DNA from: Bacteroidota bacterium
Lineage (GTDB): Bacteria; Bacteroidota; Bacteroidia; B-17B0; Aurantibacillaceae
Assembly (NCBI GenBank): GCA_019638705.1
Contig: JAHBTI010000007.1
Coordinates: forward strand, 1-64,000
Reading direction: 5' to 3'
DNA: 64,000 nt
Shown: piece after piece, positions 15,788-25,360 of the stretch
Layout: every line of letters begins with the position of its first letter
How positions within the stretch are numbered: position 1 is the first letter of the stretch
Notes under the pieces: model-generated
What the model was told of the DNA's origin: nothing
Seen by the model: the letters and a program-made list of their open reading frames with translations, nothing else
Databases searched by the model: none
Made by a program: the position numbers and the translations under genes

Positions 15788-17010
15788 AACCTGTTTTTTT
15801 CTGTCTTCTGTTCCTTGCTTCTGTATCTCGCGCGCAACTGATGTTTCAGTTAAACGAAGATAAACTGCTTCGTTATGTGTATTCTGACGGTGATGAGTTT
15901 AATCAGCCCGCGCTTGACGAACAGCGTTGGACAAACGGCTTGGGCTGGACACGGGTTTTATTTACACAAGACCTGGCGTTTAATCCCAACAATGTGGTTT
16001 TAAAAGACGGAATACTGCAACTCATTCTCAACAAACAAGACAGCATTTATACCATGTACGACTGGGAAATTGATACCGCCCTGCTGAAAAGAAAAAAATG
16101 GACTTTGACGGATAATAAATGGCAAACACATTATTCGGCGGGCTGCATTATTTCAAAACAAAAATACCATTACGGTTTTTATGAAATAAAATTTAAGGTA
16201 GAGGAGGGCAGGGGCATTTGGCCCGCCTATTGGTTTTTTGGCGGAAACAAAAATGAAGAAATTGATATTTTTGAATTAAAATGTGAGCGTAACAATAGTG
16301 TTCATGTGGAGGCGCATTGCCCGCAAGGTTGCGGCAGAGAACACAAAAACAAGCTTGGTTTTAAAACAAACTGGGGCGGTTGGCTGCCCCTGTCAAACTA
16401 TTTGCACGAAGGTTATAACACCATGCAGTTGCAATGGGCGCAGGGCGAATTGCTTTGGTTTGTAAACGGTTATCCTCTGGCATATTTTAAAGGCGATTTT
16501 CCGAACCCGATGAACTTGTATTTGAACACTTCCATTGCCAAAGACGGAGAAGTTTTTAAACCCGGACCAAATAAAAAAACCGGTTTCCCCAACACCTATT
16601 CGGTAGATTATTTCCGTGCATGGAAACTTTTGGACGAAACAGGCGACCCCGTTTTGCAGGCAAATAAAAACTTTGTTCTGTCAGAGCCTTTTGAACTCGG
16701 TAAAGCCGCTTTGCCCAAAAAGCGTCGGGGGGTGATGTACAACAAAAAACAATTAAACGCACAGCAGGGGTTTATTACCCTGAGTTTTTCCGATAATCAA
16801 TTAAGCGTGGTGGTATCGGGCGAATTACGCGAAGAAAAAAAAGTAAACATCGTGTTAAAATCGCTTAACACAAATTCAATATGGCAGGTTAATAATAATT
16901 TAACACAGGTATGGAAATCCGACATAAACCCCAATACAGACTACGAATTGGAGTTAATAATAGACGTAAATAAAAAACGCTACACACAAAAAATAAAACT
17001 TGAAAAATAA
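15784..17010 (+). CDS. Secreted glycoside hydrolase family 16 protein
   Basis: This 408-residue protein has a signal peptide (MKPVFFCLLFLASVSRA) and a GH16 beta-jelly-roll domain (about residues 30-285). The active-site signature EIDIFE is at residues 159-164, with nucleophile E159, D161 and acid/base E164, preceded by GIWPAYWFFGG. GH16 enzymes cut beta-1,3/1,4-glucans, agars or related polymers; the exact substrate cannot be told. The last 120 residues (from about 290) are a separate beta-rich domain without a T9SS sorting signal, so the protein may stay in the periplasm. Translation is coupled to the glycosyltransferase before it. Confidence 0.87.
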   Translation: MKPVFFCLLFLASVSRAQLMFQLNEDKLLRYVYSDGDEFNQPALDEQRWTNGLGWTRVLFTQDLAFNPNNVVLKDGILQLILNKQDSIYTMYDWEIDTALLKRKKWTLTDNKWQTHYSAGCIISKQKYHYGFYEIKFKVEEGRGIWPAYWFFGGNKNEEIDIFELKCERNNSVHVEAHCPQGCGREHKNKLGFKTNWGGWLPLSNYLHEGYNTMQLQWAQGELLWFVNGYPLAYFKGDFPNPMNLYLNTSIAKDGEVFKPGPNKKTGFPNTYSVDYFRAWKLLDETGDPVLQANKNFVLSEPFELGKAALPKKRRGVMYNKKQLNAQQGFITLSFSDNQLSVVVSGELREEKKVNIVLKSLNTNSIWQVNNNLTQVWKSDINPNTDYELELIIDVNKKRYTQKIKLEK

Positions 17011-17105
17011 TTTCGGTTTTTAAGTCTTTTTAAGTGTTTGTTGTGTGCAAAAAACTGTAATTTCAATCCTTGTTTTTAAATCTTTAGTTGGTGTATTTTT
17101 ATCAG

Positions 17106-18842
17106 GTGCGATTTTTAGTTTATAGTTTGTTTTTTGTCGTGGCTTTACCTGTATTCTCTCAACCCAAAAAGGAGTATTACGATGTGGAGCAAACAAAATT
17201 AAAATCGGAAACGGACTACTTTAAAGGAATGCCCAACGGCGTTCATGCCGAATATTACAAATCGGGAAAACTAAGCCGCAAGGGTTTTTACAATGCAGGC
17301 AAAGAAGACAGCACTTGGACGTTTTATTACGAAGACGGAAAAACCAAAGCCATAGAAAAGTATGTGCGTGGAAAAAAATGGGGCACGCAGCGTTATTATT
17401 TTAAAAACGGAACCTTATCGCAAATTACCAAACAGGAAAACGATTTAGCCGACAGCGTGTGGACAGCCTATTTTGAAAACGGAAAAATTCGCAGCCGCGA
17501 AACATTTGAAAACGGCAAAAAAAACGGTGACTGGGAATATTATTTTGAAAACGGAAAATTAGAAAGTAAAGGCACGTTTGAAAAAGACAAAAAACAGGGC
17601 GAAACCAAAACTTTTTTCCAAAACGGAAATGCCGCTGCCGTTCAGCATTTTTGTAACGATGAACCTTGCGGCACTTGGGAAGAATATTACGAAAACGGAC
17701 GGAAGAAATTTGTAAAGGAATACAAAGACACCACCCTGTATCTTATGGATATGTGGGACACGCAAGGTCGCCAATTAATAAGCAACGGCAACGGAAGCCT
17801 GACCGCGACTTATCCGCGTGGCACAATACGCACTTACGGCTATTACAAAAACGGTTTGCAAGACAGTGTCTGGCGTTTTTTTCACCCAAACGGCGAGTTG
17901 GATTACGAAGCGAATTACCGCGAGGGAATTTTGAACGGCTATTATTCATCGTATTACCCAAACCACAACATTAAAAGCGAAGGAAATTTTACTGACGGAA
18001 AGAAAAACGGTGTGTGGAAATTTTATCGGGAAAATGGAAACCTTGAAATGAAAGGTGCGTTAAAGGATAACAGCAGGGAAGATAAATGGACGTATTATTA
18101 CACCAACGGAAAAGTAGAAAGCGAAGGAAATTTTTTAAACGACAAACAAAACGGCACTTGGAATTACTGGTATCAAACTTCTGAAAAATGGCGACAAGGC
18201 AATTTTGAAAACGGAGTAAAAACAGGTGTTTGGACAACCTGGTGGGAAAACGGACATAAATTGCAGGAAGGCACTTATGTAAACGGACAAGAAGACGGAA
18301 TTTGGACAAGCTGGTGGGAAAATGGAAAAAAGAAAGACGAAGGCACTTTAAAAGGTTCAAAATTGGCAGGCTTGTGGCAAGGCTGGTATCCGAACGAAAA
18401 ATTAAATTATGTGGGTAAGTATAATGATAAAGGCGCAAAAGAAGGAGAATGGAATTATTTTTACGAAAACGGAAAGCCCCGCGAATTAAATACTTATGTT
18501 AATGGCATTAAACACGGGAAATATGTGCAGTGGTTTGAAAAAGGAAATTTTGTGGACGCAAAAGGGCAGTATAAAAAAGGGCATCAGAGCGGGGAGTGGA
18601 CATATTATTACGAAACAGGCGGCATTAACCGCATACAACATTTTAAAGATGGAAAGCTGAGCGGCAAAAGCACATCGTATCACAGCAACGCAAAAATTCA
18701 AAGCGTGTGCAATTACAAAATTGTAAACGATGTGCGTAGTGGCAAGCAACAAAGCGTTCCACACGGCGAATGGATTTTTTATGATAAAAACGGAAACGAA
18801 ACAAGTAAACTAAATTACGAAAACGGAATAAAAAAGAAATAA
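17106..18842 (+). CDS. Secreted MORN-repeat protein (MORN_2/YwqK-like)
   Basis: This 578-residue protein is a signal peptide (FLVYSLFFVVALPVFSQ) followed by more than twenty repeats of about 23 residues of the type YYENGK...EG.F.NGKKNGTW, the MORN_2 pattern. Automatic annotation often calls these YwqK family antitoxins, but no toxin is near and the protein is exported, so I do not take that name as a function. No ATG is available near the N-terminus; GTG 17106 gives the best signal peptide, with TTG 17088 and GTG 17091 as alternatives. The DNA repeats make length change by slippage or recombination likely. Confidence 0.82.
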   Translation: MRFLVYSLFFVVALPVFSQPKKEYYDVEQTKLKSETDYFKGMPNGVHAEYYKSGKLSRKGFYNAGKEDSTWTFYYEDGKTKAIEKYVRGKKWGTQRYYFKNGTLSQITKQENDLADSVWTAYFENGKIRSRETFENGKKNGDWEYYFENGKLESKGTFEKDKKQGETKTFFQNGNAAAVQHFCNDEPCGTWEEYYENGRKKFVKEYKDTTLYLMDMWDTQGRQLISNGNGSLTATYPRGTIRTYGYYKNGLQDSVWRFFHPNGELDYEANYREGILNGYYSSYYPNHNIKSEGNFTDGKKNGVWKFYRENGNLEMKGALKDNSREDKWTYYYTNGKVESEGNFLNDKQNGTWNYWYQTSEKWRQGNFENGVKTGVWTTWWENGHKLQEGTYVNGQEDGIWTSWWENGKKKDEGTLKGSKLAGLWQGWYPNEKLNYVGKYNDKGAKEGEWNYFYENGKPRELNTYVNGIKHGKYVQWFEKGNFVDAKGQYKKGHQSGEWTYYYETGGINRIQHFKDGKLSGKSTSYHSNAKIQSVCNYKIVNDVRSGKQQSVPHGEWIFYDKNGNETSKLNYENGIKKK

Positions 18843-18897
18843 TATAAAACTACATACAATACACTACATCTACTAACACTAAAAACTACTAACTATC

Positions 18898-19743
18898 ATG
18901 AGGAACATTTTTAAACTTTTACCGCTAACATGCGCGCTTATTTTCAACTCCTGCGGCGGCAGCCACACCGAAAGTGATGAATTTTTTATGGAAAGCAACG
19001 TTTCCTCCGAAGACAAAGGCAGAATTGATGCAGAAAAAGTATTTGGCACGTTGCCCGACAGAAAACTGATTTTAAGCCTGATTGAAAAAAACAGATTAGA
19101 GTACAATCCCGATTTGTTAAACGACCCGTATCAAATAAACACTTATACCTTAGAGTTTTTAAAGGCTATTAATCTTGGTATTTACGGTACTGACTTAAAC
19201 GTTGCCAATTCGTTTGACCAGTCGCAGGAATGTATGGTGTTTTTAAAATGCGTGAATTCGCTTGCCGGACATTTGGGCGTGGGCGCGGCATTTGACCAAA
19301 CTATGTTTGACCGCATAGAAGCTAACAAAGAAGACAGAGATTCGGTAATGACCATTGTGCGCGGCGCATTTAAAAAAATGGACGAAATTTTAAATACAAA
19401 CAACCGCCCCGATGTTTCGGCTACCGTGTTGTCGGGCTGCTGGATTGAAGGTTTGTATATTTCCTGCAAAATGGCTGATGAGTCAAATTCAAAATCAATT
19501 GTTGCCGCCATTCTCAATCAAAAAGAATCGTTGGACGGCTTAATTGAAGTGTTGCAGGGCGTGAAATTGAATAACAATACCAAATTTGTTTTAGACAGTT
19601 TAAAAGACATTCAAAAAGATTTTGTTTCTATTGCTGCCAAAAACGATACCAATTACAACAACAAAACCATTGAAAGCATCAGCAAAAAAGTAACTATACT
19701 CAGAAACAAAATTGTAAACTCAGACAGTATTACCGTTGGTTAA
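18898..19743 (+). CDS. Hypothetical lipoprotein
   Basis: This 281-residue protein has a lipoprotein signal (LTCALIFNSCGGS, lipid-modified cysteine at residue 19). The mature part is mostly alpha-helical and acidic near its start, with conserved-looking WIEGLYISCK. I recognise no named family, although similar all-helical lipoproteins are frequent in Bacteroidota. The leader before the ATG is a 50-base stretch rich in ACTA with almost no G. It precedes the next envelope protein gene in the same direction and may share its role. Confidence 0.65.
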   Translation: MRNIFKLLPLTCALIFNSCGGSHTESDEFFMESNVSSEDKGRIDAEKVFGTLPDRKLILSLIEKNRLEYNPDLLNDPYQINTYTLEFLKAINLGIYGTDLNVANSFDQSQECMVFLKCVNSLAGHLGVGAAFDQTMFDRIEANKEDRDSVMTIVRGAFKKMDEILNTNNRPDVSATVLSGCWIEGLYISCKMADESNSKSIVAAILNQKESLDGLIEVLQGVKLNNNTKFVLDSLKDIQKDFVSIAAKNDTNYNNKTIESISKKVTILRNKIVNSDSITVG

Positions 19744-19756
19744 AATTTTTTGGTTC

Positions 19757-19785
19757 TTGTATTTCTAATTCTATTCGTATCTTAG
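19757..19785 (+). promoter_or_regulatory. Possible promoter of the 19793 gene
   Basis: TTG (19757-19759), 18 bases, then TATCTTAG (19778-19785), one base from the TAnnTTTG consensus; it ends 7 bases before the ATG. Confidence 0.5.
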
Positions 19786-19792
19786 TGCTTCA

Positions 19793-21061
19793 ATGAAAAA
19801 AGCACTTTTTATCTTCTTATTTTTTTCGGTGAGTTTTAAAACATTCGCTTCGTATGTGTTAATTCCTATGGACGACTCACAAAAAAATCACCTCAAGGCT
19901 TATGGCTTGGCGTATTGGGCTTTAAAAGGCGAACTGGAAATATACTGGCTGCTCAATTATCGCGGCGGCAGTTTTATGATACCCAATGCCAAAGCGGTTT
20001 CTAACGAATGTACCATTCGCGGTATCAGCTATGAGATTATTTCCGATGCGCAGTCAAGCGGTATGCTTGCCGAAATTGCCAACCCCGAAGTAAACCAAGA
20101 TGCGGTGAAATTGGAGAAAGCTCCGAAAATTGCCGTGTATTCGCCAAAAAGCAAACAACCCTGGGACGATGCCGTAACATTGGTTTTGCAATATGCCGAA
20201 ATTCCTTACGATGTGGTGTATGACGAAGAGTTGCATCACGACAAATTAAAAGAGTATGACTGGCTGCATTTGCATCACGAAGATTTTACGGGGCAATACG
20301 GAAAATTTTATGCGCATTTTCAACACACCGCCTGGTATCAAGCCGATGTGCGTGAGAATGAAAGTTTTGCAAAAAAATTAGGCTTCGCTAAAGTATCATT
20401 GATGAAATTAAATTCAGCAAAAAAAATAAAAGACTTTGTGTTTAACGGCGGCTTTTTATTTGCTATGTGCAGCGCAACCGACAGCTACGATATTGCCCTT
20501 GCCGCCGAAGGCATTGACATTTGCGAAACCATGTTTGACCACGACCCCATGGACAAAAACGCCAACAGCAAAATAGATTATTCAAAAGGTTTTGCTTTTG
20601 AAAATTATAAACTGAGCATGAACCCTTATGAATACGAATACTCCACCATTGACCCTTTTCACACACGCCGCCACCAATACGGCATGACCCAGAAAACAGA
20701 TGTGTTTACCCTGTTTGATTTTTCTGCCAAATGGGACCCTGTGCCAACCATGTTGTGTCAAAATCACACACAAACCATACAGGGTTTTTGGGGACAAACC
20801 GTGGCGTTTAATAAACACTATGTTAAAAAAAATGTGCTGATTATGGGTGAAGCAAAAGCCTTTAACGAAGCGCGTTACATTCATGGTGATTTTGGCAAAG
20901 GTACTTGGACATTTTATGCAGGGCACGACCCCGAAGACTATGAACACCGTGTAGAAGAGCCGCCAACGGATTTATCCCTGCACCCCAACTCACCCGGTTA
21001 CAGATTAATTTTAAACAACATTTTGTTTCCCGCCGCAAAAAAGAAAAAACAGAAAACGTAA
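19793..21061 (+). CDS. Conserved Bacteroidota secreted protein, often mislabelled asparagine synthetase B
   Basis: This 422-residue protein has a signal peptide (MKKALFIFLFFSVSFKTFA) followed by SYVLIPMDDSQKNHLKAYG, a stretch I know from Bacteroidota proteins annotated as asparagine synthetase B. It has no class II glutamine amidotransferase N-terminus and no ATP-pyrophosphatase motif, so that label is not supported. The middle (IAVYSPKSKQPWDDAVTLVL, GGFLFAMCSATDSYDIAL) resembles a class I amidotransferase-like Rossmann fold as in ThuA-like proteins, and the region ETMFDHDPMDKNANSKIDY could bind calcium. It is probably periplasmic; its function is unknown. Confidence 0.7.
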   Translation: MKKALFIFLFFSVSFKTFASYVLIPMDDSQKNHLKAYGLAYWALKGELEIYWLLNYRGGSFMIPNAKAVSNECTIRGISYEIISDAQSSGMLAEIANPEVNQDAVKLEKAPKIAVYSPKSKQPWDDAVTLVLQYAEIPYDVVYDEELHHDKLKEYDWLHLHHEDFTGQYGKFYAHFQHTAWYQADVRENESFAKKLGFAKVSLMKLNSAKKIKDFVFNGGFLFAMCSATDSYDIALAAEGIDICETMFDHDPMDKNANSKIDYSKGFAFENYKLSMNPYEYEYSTIDPFHTRRHQYGMTQKTDVFTLFDFSAKWDPVPTMLCQNHTQTIQGFWGQTVAFNKHYVKKNVLIMGEAKAFNEARYIHGDFGKGTWTFYAGHDPEDYEHRVEEPPTDLSLHPNSPGYRLILNNILFPAAKKKKQKT

Positions 21062-21068
21062 CTTCGCC

Positions 21069-21118
21069 TGTGTCATTTCTCGATACGCCTCCTATCGTCG
21101 GCTACTCGAAATGACACA
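21069..21118. repeat. TCATTTCTCGATACGCC hairpin repeat, copy C1
   Basis: TGTGTCATTTC(TCGATA) at 21069-21085 pairs with (TACTCGA)AATGACACA at 21103-21118. It lies between two genes in the same direction and may end transcription of the first. Related copies are near 35257 and 47851. Confidence 0.75.
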
Positions 21119-21153
21119 TTAGAATTTAGATTTTAGAACTTAGAATTTTTTAT

Positions 21154-21504
21154 ATGAATTTCATTCTCAAATTAATCATCTCTGCCGCAGCCGTATTTAT
21201 TGTAGCGTACCTTTTGCCCGGCGTAAGCGTAGAAAATTATGTTACCGCCTTGTTGGTGGCTTTGGCACTTGCCTTTTTAAACGCCATTGTAAAACCGATT
21301 TTAACCATTCTCACCATTCCCATTACCATTATCACACTCGGGTTTTTTCTCTTGGTGATTAACGCGCTCATCATCATTTTTGCAAGCAAACTCGTAAACG
21401 GTTTTCATGTAAGCGGTTTTTTTACGGCTTTGCTTTTTAGTTTTGTGCTTTCAATCTGCACAGGCTTTTTAAATTTTTTGTTTGGGGTGGGTAAAGAAGA
21501 TTGA
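21154..21504 (+). CDS. Small four-helix membrane protein, phage-holin-like (PF04020 type)
   Basis: This 116-residue protein is almost entirely membrane: segments at about 4-24, 29-52, 56-79 and 90-112, with the motif LAFLNAIVKPILTILTIPI, typical of the family named phage holin family protein or 4-TM protein. No phage genes are near, so this is an ordinary chromosomal membrane protein of unknown role. The leader is A+T-rich with repeated TTAGAATTT. Confidence 0.85.
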   Translation: MNFILKLIISAAAVFIVAYLLPGVSVENYVTALLVALALAFLNAIVKPILTILTIPITIITLGFFLLVINALIIIFASKLVNGFHVSGFFTALLFSFVLSICTGFLNFLFGVGKED

Positions 21505-21548
21505 ATATTTTCTATTTTTGATACATCATTTTAAGAGAATAAAAAATC

Positions 21549-21803
21549 ATGAAACGATTATTTTTAACTGTAATATCAGCAAGTTTGTTATTAATTATTG
21601 CTTCTTGCAGAAAGGAAAAAACGTACACCTGTAAATGCACTTATGTTTACAGAACAAATATTCTTAATCCAACTCCTCAACCCAACATAGAAGAAACAGT
21701 CGGCATTACAAACAAATCTTCGTTTGTGGCAACAAGCTTGTGTCAAGATAATGAAAGTAAATATTGGGGGCAAGATTACAGTGGCACTTGTAATTTACAA
21801 TAA
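21549..21803 (+). CDS. Small lipoprotein
   Basis: This 84-residue protein has a lipoprotein signal (LLLIIASCRKE, cysteine 20). The mature part has four further cysteines (CKC, LCQ and TCN), which may form two disulfides. No family is recognised. A possible -7 box TATTTTTG lies at 21513-21520. It converges on the sulfatase-type gene 12 bases away. Confidence 0.6.
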   Translation: MKRLFLTVISASLLLIIASCRKEKTYTCKCTYVYRTNILNPTPQPNIEETVGITNKSSFVATSLCQDNESKYWGQDYSGTCNLQ

Positions 21804-21815
21804 ACATTTCCGGTT

Positions 21816-23552
21816 TCACTTCATTGTGCTGTAATCATCACCCATTACCATTCTCGGGTGGGTGCTGTCGTAAGCAGAGTCGAAAAATCCGTTTTTCTGA
21901 ATTTTATCGTTGTATGTTTTTGAATTTATATTCAGTAATTGAAGCATGGTGAAAAAATTATCTGCCGTGCTGTAAGGTGTGTTTTTTCTTGCCATCATGT
22001 TTGTTTCAATTTCGGGGAAATTCTTTTTGAAATCATCTGAAAGCAAGGTGAAATAAGGTATTTCGGAAGTGAGGCGACTTGCCGGATAAGTGTGTCCCGA
22101 AAAATTTCTGTTTTCAAATAATTCTTCGCCGTGGTCTGAAAGAAAAACAAGTGCGGCATTTTTATTTTGGCTGTGCTTTGAAAAAATTGTCAAAATTTGA
22201 TTTACAACCGAATCGTGGTAGTGCATGGCATTATCGTAGGAATTAAGAATTTCGTTTGTTTTTTTGCTGCTCACGGCAGTTTTGGCAGGCGGTACAGAAG
22301 TATAAAAATTTCTGTTTTTAGGATAACGTTTGTCGTAATCAAAATGGCAAGCCATTAAATGCAGCACAATAAACCGCGAAGATTTTTGACTTTCACTCAT
22401 AGCTTTATTAAAATGTTTTAAAATTTCCTCGTCGTAATGGCGGCTCAAATTAGATTTATCATCATCAGAAAATTTATCCGTAAAAATATTTTGACTGCAT
22501 AGTTGCGCAAATGCCACAATGGTTTTATCGCCCCTTCCCCAACCCGATTGGTTGGAAATCCACCAAGTGGTATAACCCAACTTATTAAGCAGCGTAATTA
22601 AATTAACTTCCCTGTCAAGATGTTCTCGCGAGAAAAGATTTGGTACGGCATCTTGCGTAAGTGTAGCCATAGTAACACAATTGTTAAACACATAAATGCT
22701 TTTGTTTGTGTCTAAATTCGGCGTTGTTTTTCGCGGATAACCGTAAAGGCTCATGTGCCGTTTGCTCAACGATTCCGATACAAGCAACACCAACGTTTTT
22801 TGCAGCGTATCGTTTTTATAGAAAGTATCGTATTCTTTTGAAAACTGATAGTTATTCTTTTCGGTTTGCAAGGTTCTGTTAAACTCCAGGTATTGATTGT
22901 ATCCTGCAATAATATCGCCGTATCGTATATTATTAAGTCCGTTAGGGTGAGTGCTTGTAATTGTCGCAAAATCAATAATGCCAAAAATTGAAAACAACAG
23001 CGCGGTGATAAAAAACGAACGGGTAGAAAAAAACGAAACAAACCATTTGCGTTTCTTTACAAGCCACAGCATAAAAACAATAAATAAAATTATTGTAACA
23101 GAGTTTCCGACAGAAATATAGAGTTTGATAAAATCTTTTGCTTCATCGAGATTGGTGTTTAAAACAGTTTGAACCACCGAAAAGGTGAGGCGGTAAGAAA
23201 AAATAAGATAATAAATAATGTCGGCAAGAATAAGAAAGCAGGCAATAAACAAATACAGGCAAGCCATAAAAACGAAAATTGTTTTCATCCATTTTTTTTG
23301 AATGTATTTAAACGAAGCCGACAAAACAAACAATGCCAAAACCATGCTCAGAAAAAACAAAAGTTCTTTGTAAGTAATTTCAAGGTCTTTAATTCCTTGA
23401 TTTATTCCGTATTCCGAAGGGTTTACAAGTTTTAGTATGAAGCCGAGAAAAACAGGTAAAGCAGAAACAAGAAAAACAACAACGAGAAATACTAATGTTT
23501 GAAAAAAAGTTTTGCCCCGGTTTAGCTTTAAAAAACTTGCATTGAAATTCAT
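21816..23552 (-). CDS. Phosphoethanolamine transferase-like membrane sulfatase-fold protein (EptA-like)
   Basis: This 578-residue protein has five N-terminal membrane helices (residues about 15-215) and a periplasmic alkaline-phosphatase-type domain. The motifs are the metal/nucleophile region KTLVLLVSESLSKRHMSLYGY, NCVTMATLTQDAVPNLFS around the expected catalytic threonine, and FLSDHGEELFEN plus SGHTYP for the second metal site. The family adds phosphoethanolamine to lipid A or other glycans, giving resistance to cationic peptides. A GTG at 23609 is an earlier option; the ATG gives the normal N-terminus. Confidence 0.85.
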   Translation of the reverse strand: MNFNASFLKLNRGKTFFQTLVFLVVVFLVSALPVFLGFILKLVNPSEYGINQGIKDLEITYKELLFFLSMVLALFVLSASFKYIQKKWMKTIFVFMACLYLFIACFLILADIIYYLIFSYRLTFSVVQTVLNTNLDEAKDFIKLYISVGNSVTIILFIVFMLWLVKKRKWFVSFFSTRSFFITALLFSIFGIIDFATITSTHPNGLNNIRYGDIIAGYNQYLEFNRTLQTEKNNYQFSKEYDTFYKNDTLQKTLVLLVSESLSKRHMSLYGYPRKTTPNLDTNKSIYVFNNCVTMATLTQDAVPNLFSREHLDREVNLITLLNKLGYTTWWISNQSGWGRGDKTIVAFAQLCSQNIFTDKFSDDDKSNLSRHYDEEILKHFNKAMSESQKSSRFIVLHLMACHFDYDKRYPKNRNFYTSVPPAKTAVSSKKTNEILNSYDNAMHYHDSVVNQILTIFSKHSQNKNAALVFLSDHGEELFENRNFSGHTYPASRLTSEIPYFTLLSDDFKKNFPEIETNMMARKNTPYSTADNFFTMLQLLNINSKTYNDKIQKNGFFDSAYDSTHPRMVMGDDYSTMK

Positions 23553-23777
23553 AAATCGTTCAAATATCGTTTTTATTTTTTTAAAAAAACGCCCGTACCT
23601 GTGCACCACCCAAATGCACAGTAAAATTGCCTCCTATTTGAAAACCGTTCAGTATTTTTTTTCCGAATTTTGCGAGAAAACAGGAAAACGTGTAAAGAAA
23701 ACAGTTATTCAAAAGTTGTAAGGTGTGAACAACTCTATTTCGTACTTTTACTTCCACTTTTACAAAAAACAAAATCA

Positions 23778-25034
23778 ATGAACTTCAATAATTACAACTT
23801 TACAGTTAGCGAGCGTTTTATCCGTTACGCAAAAATTGACACGCAATCAAATCCCGATTCGCCAACTTGCCCAAGTACCGAGAAACAAAAAAACTTGTCG
23901 CGTTTGTTGGTGCAAGAATTAAAACAAATGGGCATTAACGATGCAGAGTTGGACGAACACGGCTATGTGTATGCCACTATTGAAAGCAACAGCACAAAAA
24001 ATGTTCCTGTGATATGTTTTTGTTCCCATGTGGATACGTCGCCCGACTGCACAGGCGAAAACGTAAATCCTGTAATTCATAAAAACTATGACGGAAAAGA
24101 CCTTGTGTTGCCAAACGATAAAACGCAAATCATAAAATTTGCTGAACACCCTGCATTGGCAGAGCAAATCGGGAATGATATTATTACCACAGACGGCACA
24201 ACTTTATTGGGCGCAGACAACAAAGCGGGTGTTGCCGAAATTATGGACGCTGCTCATTTCCTGATGACACACCCCGAAGTAAAGCACGGAAAAATCCGCA
24301 TTTTGTTTACACCCGACGAAGAAATAGGGCGCGGTGCAGATAAAGTAAACATGAAAAAACTCGGCGCAAATTTTGGTTACACTATTGACGGTGAAACGCT
24401 CGGACACTTGGAAAATGAAACGTTCAGCGCAGACGGTGTGAGTATAAAAATTAAAGGTTTCCCCACACACCCCGGTTTTGCAAAAGACAAAATGCAACAC
24501 GCCATAAAAATTGCTTCTGAAATCATTACTAAAATTCCTGCCGAAAAAACGCCTGAACACACCGAAAAAAAACAACCCTTTATGCACCCCACCAACATTA
24601 GCGGCAGCATAGAGGAAGTAGAAATTAAATTTATTATTCGCGCCTTTGATAATGCAACGCTTTTGGCATTGGAAGAAGAATTGCGGCAAATAACCATTTC
24701 CGTTTTATCTCATTACGAAAAATGTTCGTATGAATTTACCGTAACGCAACAATACCGCAACATGAAAGAAGTGTTGGACAAACACCCGCAGGTTGTGGAA
24801 CACGCATTGGAAGCAATTAATCGCACAGGCGTAAAACCTGTGTTATCAAGCATTCGCGGCGGAACGGACGGTTCGCGTTTATCGTATATGGGTTTGCCCT
24901 GCCCAAATATTTTTGCAGGCGAACACGCTTTTCACAGCAAACAGGAATGGGTAAGCGTTCAGGATATGCAAAAAGCGGTTGAAACCATTGTGCATTTAAG
25001 TAATATTTGGGAGGAAAAATCCATTGAGATTTAA
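23778..25034 (+). CDS. pepT: Peptidase T (tripeptide aminopeptidase)
   Basis: This 418-residue cytosolic M20B zinc peptidase removes the N-terminal residue of tripeptides. The metal ligands are visible in CFCSHVDTSPD, LLGADNKAGVAEI, TPDEEIGRGAD, TIDGE and AFHSKQEW; SSIRGGTDGSRLS is the C-terminal substrate-binding segment. An in-frame ATG 108 bases upstream would add a non-homologous stretch, so the ATG at 23778 is used; TACTTTTA (23743-23750) could be its -7 box. It converges tightly on mazF (two bases between stop codons). Confidence 0.93.
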   Translation: MNFNNYNFTVSERFIRYAKIDTQSNPDSPTCPSTEKQKNLSRLLVQELKQMGINDAELDEHGYVYATIESNSTKNVPVICFCSHVDTSPDCTGENVNPVIHKNYDGKDLVLPNDKTQIIKFAEHPALAEQIGNDIITTDGTTLLGADNKAGVAEIMDAAHFLMTHPEVKHGKIRILFTPDEEIGRGADKVNMKKLGANFGYTIDGETLGHLENETFSADGVSIKIKGFPTHPGFAKDKMQHAIKIASEIITKIPAEKTPEHTEKKQPFMHPTNISGSIEEVEIKFIIRAFDNATLLALEEELRQITISVLSHYEKCSYEFTVTQQYRNMKEVLDKHPQVVEHALEAINRTGVKPVLSSIRGGTDGSRLSYMGLPCPNIFAGEHAFHSKQEWVSVQDMQKAVETIVHLSNIWEEKSIEI

Positions 25035-25036
25035 CA

Positions 25037-25360
25037 TCAATCAACGTAAGTTTCTTTAATAACAAATTTTATTTTTTCAATTTCCCTTTCTGTTAGTGTG
25101 CCCAACTTTTTTACAATCCTCATTCTGTCAATGCTTCTGATTTGGTCTAACACAATCCAACCTTTTGTTTTTTCTTGTTTAATTTCAACTCTTGTGGGAT
25201 AAGATTTTGAACTACTCGTGAGTGGTGCTATCACAATAGTTTGAAGATATTTGTTCATCTCGTTTGGCGAAATAACTATACATGGTCGCGTTTTTTTCAT
25301 TTCGCTGCCAATTGTAGGGTCAAGGTTTACCAACACTATTTCGTATTGCTTTATTTCCAT
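25037..25360 (-). CDS. mazF: MazF/PemK family mRNA endonuclease toxin
   Basis: This is a 107-residue toxin of the MazF fold. The start EIVLVNLDPTIGSEMKKTRPCIVISPNEMNK contains the conserved (L/V)DP..G.E..K.RP motif with the catalytic arginine, and APLTSSSKSYPTRVE follows. The family cuts mRNA at short sequences. It overlaps the upstream antitoxin gene by 10 bases. A second MazF-like toxin with a different antitoxin type is at 56473. Confidence 0.92.
   Translation of the reverse strand: MEIKQYEIVLVNLDPTIGSEMKKTRPCIVISPNEMNKYLQTIVIAPLTSSSKSYPTRVEIKQEKTKGWIVLDQIRSIDRMRIVKKLGTLTEREIEKIKFVIKETYVD

Noticed and set aside
17106..18842. YwqK-type antitoxin role
   Set aside because: The protein has a signal peptide and no toxin gene beside it; only the MORN repeats are shared.
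19793..21061. Asparagine synthetase function
   Set aside because: Neither the amidotransferase N-terminal cysteine nor the ATP-binding motif of the synthetase is present; the name is an inherited label.
21154..21504. Prophage holin
   Set aside because: The family name suggests a phage, but no lysis, capsid or integrase genes are near here or at 45891.
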